This document shows positions 10,693-24,921 of a stretch of 64,000 nt of DNA, piece by piece. The notes beneath the pieces were generated by a model. It was not told the DNA's origin. It worked only from the letters and a program-made list of their open reading frames with translations, and made no database searches. Source of the stretch: Pedinophyceae sp. YPF-701 (Eukaryota > Chlorophyta > Pedinophyceae). The DNA is taken from positions 186,001-250,000 of the forward strand of contig CAJZHL010000007.1 of NCBI GenBank assembly GCA_916048055.1. The letters run 5' to 3'. The number at the start of each line of letters is the position of its first letter. The stretch's first letter is position 1. A program made the translations under genes and the position numbers.

Positions 10693-11538
10693 TCACTCGG
10701 CCCGGCCCATGACCTGCTCGCGCGTGGTGGCCACGATCGCAATGGCCTCGTCCACGGTCGCCTGGTCGAGCTGGAAGTCCTCGAGCATGGTGGCGGCCAG
10801 GGTCTGCGCCACTAGGTCAAAGTGCTTGTCCGACATGCCGTGCTCGTCGCGGAGCTTCTTGTGCGCGGCGTTCATCGCCCTCCCCGAGTACCGGTTCGGC
10901 CCGCCGAACGCGAACGTCACGAAGTTCGTCTGGTGCTTGGCCTGCCTGCAAAACAGCAAGCGGGACACCAGGCCGTCGCGCCCTGCGCGGAGCGCGCCGA
11001 GAAGGGCGGATCCGGCGCGGGGGCAGTGTTGAGAGGCGCAGGGAGGTGCGTTTGGGGGCGCCACGCACCTGACCATGTCGGTGTTCTTGAAGAACGGGGC
11101 GAGTTCCGGGTTGGCCAGGATACGCTCGTAAAAGGCGTCGACGACGGCCGCGATGGCCTTGTCGGCCTTGCCGGGCCCGCCGAGCCTCTCGTAGAGCGTG
11201 TCGGCGGTCATGTTGCTGGAACGGAAGCCTCTGTTCGCGGGACACGGCGACCAAAGCGGCCTAGGGTCGACCAGAGCGACGGCTGGTTCGCGGACGACGG
11301 AGGCCTGCAGCGGGAACCGAGCGCGGGCGTGAACGTGAGTAAGTTTCGACATGCCGGATAGCGCGTCCAGATGGCTGGAACACCCCGCAGCGAGCGGGCC
11401 GGGGCAGCTCAGGGCAGGGCAACGGAACGCGCCGCGGCGCTCCGGCGGGCGCGCGCGCACCTTCGTAGCGGTCGAACCGACGAGTGCGGCGTCGGCGGTA
11501 CGCAGTGCGTGGCAGAGTGAACCCAGGGCCCGGCGCAT
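10693..11538 (-). CDS. Truncated (2/2) hemoglobin, group 1, with N-terminal presequence
   Basis: Exons 11538-11461, 11304-11069 and 10945-10693; 188 aa. The globin domain starts near MTADTLYERLGG and has the group 1 (trHbN) marks: FYERIL (B10 Tyr), APFFKNTDM (CD1 Phe), QAKHQTNF (E11 Gln), FAFGGPNRYSG and AAHKKL (proximal F8 His). Such proteins bind O2 or detoxify NO. The first exon, MRRALGSLCHALRTADAALV, is Arg/Ala-rich without acids at its start, like a mitochondrial or plastid presequence. It joins in phase to the globin exon through AAG|GTGCGC and CTGCAG|GCC. If that exon is not used, translation could start at the internal ATG at 11211 to give a 131-aa cytosolic globin. Group 1 assignment is firm; localisation is inference. 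Confidence 0.85.
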   Translation of the reverse strand: MRRALGSLCHALRTADAALVGSTATKVRARPPERRGAFRCPALSCPGPLAAGCSSHLDALSGMSKLTHVHARARFPLQASVVREPAVALVDPRPLWSPCPANRGFRSSNMTADTLYERLGGPGKADKAIAAVVDAFYERILANPELAPFFKNTDMVRCVAPPNAPPCASQHCPRAGSALLGALRAGRDGLVSRLLFCRQAKHQTNFVTFAFGGPNRYSGRAMNAAHKKLRDEHGMSDKHFDLVAQTLAATMLEDFQLDQATVDEAIAIVATTREQVMGRAE

Positions 11539-12360
11539 GGCTCCCAATTGCACCTCAGAGCTCACCAGGCGCAGCCAGAGCGAAACGACCACGTGCGTAG
11601 GGACCTCCCTCGGATCGCGACGCAGCGCGCTCGGATCACCGCGAGTGGGCGGCGCGGCGGCCGAGCGCGCGCTCGTAGGCCCGCCCGGCGCGCGCGGGGC
11701 GGCCTGCCTGTCGGGACACGGTGTCGACGGTTGGGGGGGCGCCGCCAAAGGGCCATGGCCGGGCGGGGTGCGCGCACGCCGCGCCGCGTCGATGCGGGTG
11801 CGTCGCTGGGATCGGTATCGTTGCTGGGGGGGCGAATCGGGTCTGATTCTCGGCTTGCGCGCCGCGGGGGGCGCGCGCGAGGTGCCAATGGCATTGGCGT
11901 TGGCTGGCGCCGCGTGTGTGCCCGCGAGGGTGGACCAGTGGCCGCGGCGGCGGTCGTGGTAGCTGTGACCATGTGTTATCGCAGTGTGGCGTCGAAGCCG
12001 CTGTTCTATGAGGGTTGGTCGTCAATTGATCGAACGATGCACGCAGGGGTTTGTCGTGGCGGTTGGTGACTGAACAGCACGCACAGCCCGCGAGGCGGGG
12101 CGCGGTCGCATCCAGCGCGGAGGCGCCATCGGCGCAGGCCGCGCGTGGCGTCGCGGGATCACGCGAGGCCATACAAAAGGTGGCAAAAGCACTGGAAACA
12201 AAAACAGCCTCCACAGAGTTGCGCAGGACGACGGCCATGTACGGTGCCCCGCCGCCGACTACCAGCTATCAGAGGCACCTCGGGACGCCGCGGCGACGCC
12301 CAGCGGCGTGGTCACACGTGCGTGTTCAATACACGTGCGTGCGCGCGCGCGATGACATCG
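11539..12360. other. Intergenic, upstream of hemoglobin and downstream of epsilon-tubulin
   Basis: 822 bp. The part around 11960-12060 is less GC-rich than its surroundings. Open frames exist on both strands but show no known protein or splice-supported structure. The hemoglobin promoter should lie here. Confidence 0.4.
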
Positions 12361-14203
12361 CTAGGCGAACCCGAGCCCGATTGGTCGCAGCCTGGGGATC
12401 CGCTGCGGCGGCTGCATGCCGTCGAGTGCCGCGTACCCGTCCGCGAGTCCGCGCAGGGCCTCGAAGGCCTCCCCGAACACCCCCTCGTCGATGTACTGCG
12501 TGTAGTGGTGCAAATACACCCCCCGCTTGTACAGCGTGAACGCGCGGTCCGACATGGCCTGCGGCGGGGCAGCGAGGACGAACAGGCGCTGCGTGTCGGC
12601 ACGCGCCGCGCGAGACAGCCAGGCATCCTGGTTTGCGCTAGAGGGCGCGACGTCCACGCGGGCGCGCGAGGGAGCGCGAACGCGTCATCGGGGGCCGCGC
12701 AGGCGCAGCGTCGCAGCGGGGGCGCGGTGCGTCAGCGGGCGGCGCGCCTGGAAGGTCGACCGGATGGCGCAATTGTTCTGCAGCGCAAGCAGCGAGTAGT
12801 TCAGGCCGACGGGGGGCTTGCTGCACATCCCGATCTTGAACCCGTCGCCGTTCCAGTGCGCCATCTTGAGCGCCGGCCGGATGCGCGACGCGACGCAGCG
12901 GCTGACGTCGGAGATGGCGACGTCGCCGCGGAGCAGGAGGCCGCACGCGAGGCACGTGGACGCGCGCGGGTCCGCCTTGATGAGCTGGTTCTGGGACTGG
13001 AGGACCTCGCCGAAGACCTGGTCCACCGCGCGCGGCGCCGCGGCGCGCCCCACGTCCGCGGGCGCCGCGAGCGGCGACATGGCGCCCATCAGGAAGTGCA
13101 TTCGCGGGAACGGGACGAGGTTCATCGTGATCTCGTTCAGGTCCACGTTGAGCTGGCCCTCGAAGCGCACGCTCGACGTGAGGTTGAGCAGCAGATTGGC
13201 CGCGATGCCGTTCATGCGGTCCCACGGCTTTTCGCCCGTCGCGCCGGCGGCGACGCCGTCGGCGGTGGACCCGGCGCGGACGCGGCCGGTGCCGCGCGCG
13301 GCGATGTTCTCGACGACGTCCATGAGCGCCTGGTTCTCGACGGGCAGGACGCAGTCGGCGTGCTCCGCGAGCTTGGCCAGCGACAGCGCTGCGTTGTACG
13401 GCGACGTGATGACGTCGTCGTCCTTCGACGGAAACACCGAGCAGTTGAACCTGCGGCCGCAGACGCGAGGGCGGGCGCGCTCAGATCGATCGATCCGGGC
13501 GGCGACGACGTGCGTGGGTCGGCGGGGGGGTGTGGGGAATGAAAAGGCGACTGTGCGCGTTCTGTCCGCGCGTTGCATGTGTGCGCACCTGTAGACCTCG
13601 GGGTACTCGTCCGCGAGCGCCTCGAGGAGGTATGACCCCACCCCTGACCCAGTCCCCCCCCCCAGCGAGTGCATCATCAGGAAGGACTGCAGGGAGTCGC
13701 AGCGCTCCGCCGCGGCCCGCACCGTCTCCAGGAGGCCCTCGCGGTACTGCGGGCCGTACACGTTGAACCCGTGCGCCCAGTTGTTGCCCGACCCGCTGAC
13801 ATCAGTCAGCATCTGTCGATCGTCAAACAACGTGCCCAGCTTCCCAGACAACATGCCGTTCACGACGCCCTCCTCCATGTCCACCACCACCGCGCGCGCC
13901 TGCAACGCCGTGACCGCGGCGCACCGCCCTGAGCGCACAGCGAACGGCGGCGCGGCGTGCCACCTGCGCGACCGGGACGGGGCTTGCCTTGAGCGTGCGG
14001 ATGCGGCCCGTGCCGTCCCCGACCTCGAGCTCCTTCGGCGGGTTGTATCTGTCGTCCGTGTTCCGGAAGAAGCTGCTAATGGGCTCGTCGAAAAGCCCGC
14101 GGGGGTTGTAGTGTGCGTGCTCCCGCAGCGCGAGCTCCCAGAACCGCGTCCCGATCTGGTTGCCGCACTGGCCTACTTGGATGGTGACGAGCTCGCGCGG
14201 CAT
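12361..14203 (-). CDS. TUBE1: Epsilon-tubulin
   Basis: Four exons (14203-13988, 13899-13589, 13450-12748, 12558-12361) give 475 aa, the human TUBE1 length. It begins MPRELVTIQVGQCGNQIGTR and carries the tubulin GTP signature HSLGGGTGSGVG. Epsilon-specific text includes ARAVVVDMEEGVVN, DDVITSPYNAALS, ANLLLNLTSSVRFEG and LYKRGVYLHHYTQ. The protein acts at centrioles and basal bodies in triplet microtubule formation, so its presence argues for a centriole-bearing, flagellated cell. Two of the three introns have GC rather than GT at the 5' end (AAG|GCAAGC at 13987 and CAG|GCGCGC at 12747); protein alignment across both joins leaves no slack for other sites. Confidence 0.96.
12559..12747 (-). other. 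GC-AG intron 3 of epsilon-tubulin
   Basis: A 189-nt intron with donor CAG|GCGCGC and acceptor CCGCAG. It joins RSTFQ to AMSDRAFTLYKRG, the same spacing as in human TUBE1. GCGCGC is a weak match to known GC donors, so this is less sure than intron 1. Confidence 0.6.
13900..13987 (-). other. GC-AG intron 1 of epsilon-tubulin
   Basis: An 88-nt intron with donor AAG|GCAAGC and acceptor TTGCAG. It joins RIRTLK to ARAVVVDMEE in phase 0, matching the family exactly. GCAAG is the usual form of minor GC donors. Confidence 0.8.
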
Positions 14204-15071
14204 GGTGCCGGACCGGGAGGCGCGCGGGCCAGCCGGCCCGCGTGCTCGCCTGGAGCCAGCTGCTCAGGTGGGGTCGCTGGGAGGAATGCGGGGCTCGAAT
14301 GGATGCCCGGAGTCCCCGAAGTGGGCGAGGATGGAGTGAGTATGCTGGTGCGGTGCGTGTTCCGCGCTCCCCGCAAAGCCAAGCGCCACGGTTGAGAGGG
14401 GCGTGGTGTGTTAGAAGCACGTCCCGCCCCTGTGCGCTCGGGGATGCGCGCGAAGCGGGCTGTGGGCACCTCCCGGTCTATCTATGCAATGCGCTCGCAG
14501 GCGCGGCTCGCTGCTCGAACTATCGCGGGATCACGGGCCCAAACTGCGAGCAGGTGCGCGCAGGCTTGCGAGCGGGCTCCGACTGGCGTGCGAGGGCAGG
14601 TGCGTGGCGCCCCGTGTGCGTGAGCTTCTGCCTCGCACGAGCTGCGTGGCCCGCCGTCGTACCGCGACGAGCGCCCAGGCACGAGCGCGGGGGGGTGTTG
14701 CCTGCGTCTGTCATGCGCGACACACGCAGGCCCACCTGGGTCTCGTCGTGCGCGGTGAGACGACTGGCAGCCCCACGCTCGTCAGCGCAGACCGCCCGCC
14801 TGCCGTCGAGCGGGTCGTCGTGCAATCCGAGCACAATCGACTTGCCACACCTGAACGAGCTGCGACAGGATTGTGCCGGGTCACGACCGCGGCCGCCACG
14901 CCAGCACGGCGCGCGCCCCGACCACCGCGCCTGCGACGCTCGCAGGGACCTCGGCGCACGCAACCAACCACCCCCGCCTCACGCTCGCGGTACCGGTCAT
15001 GACATACGCCATCAACAGACGAGGATGCGGCTTGGCGGGCGACCACGCGCGCCAGCAGCCCGCTCGCTCGC
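14204..15071. other. Intergenic, epsilon-tubulin upstream region
   Basis: 868 bp between two minus-strand genes, expected to contain the epsilon-tubulin promoter. I see no recognisable gene, repeat or promoter box. Confidence 0.4.
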
Positions 15072-16639
15072 TCACACATCCCGCGCGCCCCCGCGGCAGT
15101 GCGACCGCAGCCGCCGCCGCGGCCGCTCGTCGTCGCTGTCCTCCACGTGCCGCACGTCGACGGGGTCCCCCTCCTCCCTCTCCGGCGCGCGCCCGACCGG
15201 GAAGCCCATGAACAGCGCCAGGCTGTGCCGCCGCGCCTTCCCCTTGTTGAACTCCGCGTCCAAGTCGTTCACCGCGTGCTCGAGCCCGTTGCCCTGGCAC
15301 ACCACGTCCCCGCCCTGCAGCCGCGCCGTCCACACCTCGTCCGTCGCCGCGCCGTCCGCGCGCCGGATCGGACGCATGCGCAGCGCCCCCTTCTCCGTCG
15401 CCGGGCCCAGCCCGCTGAACCTCGTCCGCCGCAGCCGGCTCCCCTCGCCCGCAGCGAGGTCCGCGTCGCAGTTGAACACCAGCTCGCACCCGCGCCACTC
15501 CTCCCGCGGCAGCGCCGGCAGCACCACGAGCAGCGTCCACGTCCCGCCGTCGACGTGCCCGCCGAGCCCCGCGCCGTGCTCCGCGTCCGACGCCGACCGA
15601 TAGTCCAGGAAAAACCCATCGCAGATGTTCTCGGGACACATGTGCGGCGCCGCGTTGAGGCAGCGCAGGTACGGCGCGATGACCGTGTCGCGCACGTCCG
15701 CCATGAAGCCCTGCAGCGCCTTGTGCAGCCGCGCGAGCGTCTCCGCCGCTTGGATCTTTGTGACGCTCGGCCTCTTCGCGCCCTGCCGCGTCATGTCCTT
15801 CCACACCTGCGCAACAGGCGCGCCGCAGCGGCCGGGCCCGCTGGGTGAGTGCGGCTCGCGGGCATCGGGCGCGGGCGCGGGAGCGGGCGCGTGTTGCAAC
15901 GTATGTTTGTAATAGGAATGTGTGTAATAGGAATGCGCACCTCTTCGACGCTGCGCGCCTGGAACTGCGCGAACGCCGTGAGGAACGTGTGCTCCCCGGA
16001 CGCGTCCTCGTCCGTCGCCTGCAGCTTCCGCACGTCCCTGATGAGTTTCGCCGGGAACCACCGCGCCACGGCCGCGTGCTGGTGGTGCACCACCAGGGGG
16101 CCATGGCAGCCCGGGACCGTGTGAACCTCCACCCGCGAAGCCCTGCCGTCGCTCAGGCTGTCCTCCGCGAGCTCCCCGACGTCGCCCGCGAACGCCGACG
16201 TCGACCGCATCCCCCCGCGGTCGGCGTAGTGCCGCAGGGCGCGCACCACCGCGCGCTGGAACGTCTCGTTCGGCTGCCCAGGCGTCGGGTTGCCCGCGAG
16301 GTCGATCACTTCCTGCCACTGCGAGTCACTGAGCGCGCCCTTGCCCGCGAGCCTGTGCAGGTCGCAGCCCGGCAGCTCCCAGAGCCTGCGCAGTGCCGCC
16401 CGGATGCCCTCGTCGGAGACCGTGCGGGGCTGTCGCTGGGGCGCGCTGGCGTCGCGACCCTCCTCGTAGTGTGACTGACAGAGCCAGAAGTGCTCGCCGT
16501 CGTTCTCGCGGCTCTGGAAGACGGGCGCGGTGCATGACCGTGGTAGCCCAAAACACCGCTGCGCCTCGCATCTCGCCGGCTCGTGTTTGCGCTTGAGGTG
16601 CCCGTCGCCTTCCTTCTCATCGTCTCCGTCCAGCGACAT
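15072..16639 (-). CDS. 2OG-Fe(II) oxygenase of unknown subfamily with N-terminal Cys-rich segment
   Basis: Two exons (16639-15941, 15806-15072), 477 aa, joined in phase 0. The C-terminal half has the iron-binding triad of 2-oxoglutarate oxygenases: GGHVDGGTWTLLVVL (H about 317, D about 319) and GNGLEHAV (H about 410), then ARRHSLALFMGFP, where an Arg before xS binds 2-oxoglutarate. This is the pattern of prolyl 4-hydroxylase-type enzymes. The first exon has CEAQRC, a further Cys and WLCQSH, a possible zinc site, and lysine/arginine-rich stretches (HLKRKHEP). No signal peptide is seen, so a nuclear or cytosolic role is more likely than collagen-type hydroxylation. I do not recognise the full architecture; the substrate is unknown. 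Confidence 0.75.
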
Positions 16640-17445
16640 GGCGTGGCGGAAGCTACCGGCCTCGCGAACGCGGACGTGCCGTTGCAAGCACCGCGACTGC
16701 TCACTGCATCGTTTCGCGCGCCGTGTGGCGGTCCAGCGCACAGCGGGAGTGGTAACGTGATCTGTTCTGAACCTGAACCTATCGCTGACTCGCAGTTTGT
16801 CGCACACAGGTGCAGCGTGAGGGCAGCACTGAGGCAACCGTCCTGTCACTATGCACACACTAGCTGGAACAATGGCAGTACCGGCGGGAACCGGCGCTCG
16901 GCAGAAGGAATCGCCTCGCCACGAGCACCCGCGATCCGATGTCCGCCCGGGGCACGATGCTGTAGTCAGACTGGCGGTGCAACCCCGGGGGTGTGCGAGG
17001 AAAACCCCCCCTCCTGGTATTATTACGAACCGAAACGCAACGTCTGCGTGATCCCCTGGTGCGCCCCTCCGCGACGAAGACTCACCGCCTCGAGTCAACC
17101 TCGGGCGGCGTCCACCAGGCAACGGGTCCGGCGTGCAAGGGGTGGCGTGCGTGATTGGAAGAAGGTGCGGCGGCTGTTGTGCGCGCGTGGCTACTACAAA
17201 CACGCCACGACGAAGCGACCGGCGCGTCGACGACACGCTCGTCGCGGCGCTCTGCGCAGCCCTCACACCAGCACTTGCAGTGGGTGTTGTGAACGTTGTC
17301 GATCACGTGGGTGCTGCATGTCGCGAACGAAATGGCCATCAAGTCGCGGCCCGGCGACTGCCGCCCTGCACCTCGCCGCCGGGGACGGATGCGGAAGTCG
17401 TCCCAGCGCCGCGGGGCGTCGGTTGCGCGGCACATCAGCGGTGGG
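16640..17445. other. Intergenic, 2OG oxygenase upstream region
   Basis: 806 bp. Around 17140-17435 a minus-strand frame contains Cys/His-rich text (HNTHCKCWCEGCAE) that might be an exon of the uncertain gene at 17446-17763, but no phase-consistent join could be fixed. Otherwise nothing seen. Confidence 0.3.
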
Positions 17446-17763
17446 CTATTTCTTCGCCCTGGAAGGACACCACCCCAGTATATTAATATCTGCCGTCACG
17501 GCCGAGTCATCATCCGTGCCTCCGGCAGCAACGGACGCGACCGCGCCCCGCCCGAATGCACCTGCGCGCTGCCGCCCCGCTGCGGCAGCTTGCCTCTCGC
17601 CGACGCGCGCTACGTGCTCGTCGCGCTCCTGGGGCCTGCTGCGGTGAACATGTGTCATGTTGACTGCGGTGCCGCCCGCGGCCGCGTCCTCGAGCACCAT
17701 TGCAGCCTGCCTCGCCGGTGGGAGCTGCCTCAGCAGCTCCCTGATCTCCTGCTCGTTCAACAT
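17446..17763 (-). CDS. Uncertain small ORF, possible first exon of an unknown gene
   Basis: A 105-codon frame begins with a true ATG, MLNEQEIRELLRQLPPARQA, whose amphipathic, leucine-spaced start reads like protein; the later Ala/Gly/Arg-rich part is less convincing. It fills a gap of over 2 kb between the 2OG oxygenase and SERCA in a window where genes are otherwise dense. I do not recognise it. It may be spliced to minus-strand sequence below 17440, or may not be a gene. Confidence 0.3.
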   Translation of the reverse strand: MLNEQEIRELLRQLPPARQAAMVLEDAAAGGTAVNMTHVHRSRPQERDEHVARVGERQAAAAGRQRAGAFGRGAVASVAAGGTDDDSAVTADINILGWCPSRAKK

Positions 17764-19010
17764 GGTCAGCCTGCACGAGAGGGTGCGTCTCCGGAGTCAG
17801 AGCGCGCGAGGAGTGCGACGGGCGACGAATTTGAGGGTGCACCCTGGGAGGGGTAGCAAGGCGAGAGCGCGCAACGGGTGCAGGACACCGAGGCAGGTGG
17901 CTGCTCAGAAATCGTAAGAGTCAGGGCTCGGGCTCACAGAGCCTATCTAGGTGGCATCGGGCACGGGGCACGGCAAACTCAGCTCGCTCCCGAGCGGCTC
18001 ATGAAACGAAACACATGTGGGCGGGACGCGCACACAGGGCGTGATCGGGCGCGTGCGTACCACTCGCCGGGATTCTGCGACGTGGGCATCGCGAATTGCG
18101 TGCGCGGGCACGCGCCGCCCGCGGATCCCGCGCTGTTGCGCGCCTTTCTGGTGAAATATACCAGGCGCGCTCGCAGGGCTGATCAACGACCGGTGCGGCA
18201 CACCAGATTGTGCGCCACGATCTTTGGGCCACGATGCAGCCGCCCCAGGCATTGACGCGTCCCGCGCGCCGTCGCACACCCCGCTAGATCCCCCCCGTTA
18301 TACCACCTACATAGGCTTTGTGTCGGGGCGGCCTCCCGTGCGCTCGCGCGCTCGTTGCGCCGCCACGCGAGCGCGGGTGCGCATTCGAGCAGGCATCCTG
18401 CGAACCAGACCCTTCGAAGCCCAGGTGCGCCTCTCTGGACCGAGCGGCGGCCCTTGAAAGCCTCGCGCGCACACTCAGTCGCGGTCACCGCGGCCGCCGC
18501 TCCCTATTCGCTCTGCCTGGACGCCCACCCGCACCACACCATGTCGCAGCGATGCGACGGGACGCTCCTCGCGCGTCTCCGCGGCCCCCGCCGCTCAGCT
18601 CATGCAGTGACTGTGGTGTGCTGCTCGGCGACGCAGTTGCCGCCTGTTGACGCTGATATTCTCGACGCGGTGTCCCTCACCAGACCCGCAAGCCACACCT
18701 CTCATCTGGCGGCGGGTTCTCTTCGCAGAAGCCTCGCAAACGCTTCCCGCGTTTGCTTTGCCTGGATGTGCGTGGTCGCGAATTGAGCCCTCCACGCTGC
18801 CTCCCTGCGCGCATCACCGCGCCTCGCAGCATGTCCAACGCCATCGCGCTGCTGCCGCGTCCAGTTTCCCGGGACCCGCGCGCTGCACGCGCAACGCTCG
18901 CGCAGCCTTCCAGACTCTGGCCAGGGCCGACCGCCTCCCGACGCGATCGCTGCATTCGTGCAGGCGCGCTGGCGGCTGCCTGGAGCCTCGAAGCCTCTAC
19001 ATCGTCCGCG
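17764..19010. other. Intergenic, SERCA upstream region
   Basis: About 1.2 kb before the chosen SERCA start. An in-frame ATG at 18831 could extend SERCA by 60 residues. No other gene or repeat is seen; the SERCA promoter should be here. Confidence 0.4.
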
Positions 19011-23015
<4,005 letters not shown>

Positions 23016-23164
23016 CCCCCGCGCCACGACGCGCAACAACACCAGCGCGCCGCACGCGTGCGTGTGTGATCCCTGCAGTGACGCACCCGCGGCTGCCACG
23101 CGTCCCGCGATGCGTCCAGGCCCTGCTCACATCTTCGCGCTCCTTCCGTGCCCGTCCGCGCGTC

Positions 23165-24921
23165 CTAGCAGTGCGAGAGCGAGAATCCGCAGAACATGGC
23201 GATGAGCACGTACAGCAGGCCCACGCCGCCCACCCCCATCAGCATCATGTACCGCACCTGCTGCCACCGCATCGTGCGGTGCAGCCGCCGCGCCTGCACA
23301 CGACGACCGGGCACGCGCGGCGCCTCCGTGTCAGCACAGCACCCACAAACCACAGCGCAGCGCAGCGTAGCATTACGTGGGTGTCGGGGTCGCGCGCTGA
23401 AGACGAAATGCGTGCTGTTGGCGCAGATGGCGCGCGGACGATGCGTCGGCGCCACGTCGGGCGAGTCGGAACTCGCGCGACGAGCAAAGCGATCGCGGAC
23501 AAGAGCGATCGCGACGTCATCAGGCTGCGCGAGCGGGGGGTGTCGACGTCGCGAGGAAGGCGCAACCCGAAGTGGCGCTCGGTTGGCTGGAGCGGAGCCC
23601 TGCTGCGGCAACGCAGAACCGGAGCTCCCCGCGGTGACGAGCTCCGTCCGATCTCATCGAGTATCAGCAGATAATCAACTTGCGCTCCAAGTTGATGAAT
23701 TGCTGATACTTGACCGGATCCGACCGAGCTCGTCACCGCGGGAGCTCCGGTTCTTGTGTTGCCGAAGCAGGGCTCCGCTCCAGCCAACCCTCGAGCGACT
23801 CGGACGTCGCGAGAGTCTCCCAACTCGGCGATCGTGGCGCCGATGCAATGTCAGCGCGCCATCCGCGCCCGCAGAAGCGGCGTCGCACCTCGGAGCGGAA
23901 GTTGAGCGACTCGAACGCGAGGTGGTCGGTCTTCTCGACGAGCGTGTCGATGCGTTCCCCGCGCGCCAGCACGCGGTCGATGTTGTCCAGCATGATGCTC
24001 TTCACGTTGTCGAGCTCGCCCTTGACCATCGCCACGCGGTCGAGGCCCGGGGTCGTCGAGAAGTACACCATGCGCTCCCGGAGGACGGGCGAGAAGTCCG
24101 TGTTGAGGGAGTAGGCCAGCGCGGTCGCCGCCGCTTCGCCGTGGGCCTGCATGAAGCGATCGCGCACGTCCTGCAGGAACGCGAACGCGACGCCGCGCGA
24201 CAGCGCGCTCTGCGTCATGCACAGGAAGACCAGGCCGTCGGACTGCAGGATGTGGAACGAGTGCCGGTCCTGCGCGTAGGACGACCTGCAAGGGGAGAGA
24301 GTAGAGTTGGTGGGGCGTGTCGGGTGGGTGGTGCGGCGTGCATTCGAGGTAGGCGCAACCGAGTTGTATGTGTGAGTGGCGTTCGGCGCGTCGTGGGCCC
24401 GGGAAGGTCGAGGGCCGCGGCGTCGCGGCCCGGGAAGTGCTTGGACCAGGAGCGCGGGCTCGCGGGCGCTGCGTGGTCGGTTTGGATGGCCGGACTGTGG
24501 CTGCGGTGACGCTTCGGTCGCGTGGTCGCAGCCGCCGGTGCGCGGCGCGTGCTCGCTCGCGGCTGCCGCGGCGAACGGGTTGCGCTGGCCGTGGGACGCG
24601 CGACCGCGTCCTGTGGCGCGGGGGCCACGAGGGGAGCCTCGCACCTGACGTCCGAGATATCCAGCTGCGTGAGAATCTGCTGGGCGACGACGCCGCAGTT
24701 CCCGCTCATCTGCAGAAGCCACGAGGCGCTCAGGCAACGCGGTGAGGCGCGGCGCTCCCGCGGGCTCGCAGGGCCGCGCGGGCGAGGCGCGGCGGGCCGA
24801 CCGCCTCCGTTCGAGCGCGGTCGAGAGCACTCACCCCGTCGGTCACATGCTCGCACAGCACCGCGGACTCCCTGGCCACCAAACTGTACAGGATTGCTGG
24901 GCCCCTGGAAGACCCCGCCAT
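23165..24921 (-). CDS. VAMP7: VAMP7-like longin R-SNARE
   Basis: Four exons (24921-24835, 24709-24645, 24285-23889, 23293-23165) make 225 aa. Order: longin domain (AILYSLVARESAVLCEHVT, then FHILQSDGLVFLCMTQ), R-SNARE motif (ELDNVKSIMLDNIDRVLARG with the zero-layer Arg), a short basic linker (ARRLHRTMRWQQ) and a C-terminal anchor (YMMLMGVGGVGLLYVLIAMF). These proteins drive fusion of late endosomal, lysosomal or secretory vesicles. Exon joins are phase-consistent and align with human VAMP7 without gaps at the SNARE/linker join. The last intron (23294-23888, 595 nt) holds a long inverted repeat. The gene converges on SERCA across 149 bp and diverges from the MAPK-like kinase. Confidence 0.93.
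23573..23796. repeat. Long inverted repeat (foldback) in VAMP7 intron 3
   Basis: Left arm about 23573-23682, right arm about 23688-23796, with loop CGCTC at 23683-23687. The innermost stem ATCAACTTG/CAAGTTGAT is perfect. Further out, long blocks such as GGTTGGCTGGAGCGGAGCCC and GGTGACGAGCTC are matched by inverted copies on the other side, with scattered mismatches and small gaps. The transcribed intron would fold into a hairpin of about 100 bp. It resembles a foldback MITE or a hairpin RNA precursor; no transposase is present. Confidence 0.85.

Noticed and set aside
11636-12238. 200-codon minus-strand frame upstream of the hemoglobin
   Set aside because: Early part reads somewhat protein-like, but the rest is Arg/Pro/Ala noise, and no family or splice structure supports it.
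12145-13542. A 465-codon plus-strand frame opposite epsilon-tubulin
   Set aside because: Antisense shadow of a conserved tubulin gene; no known domain.
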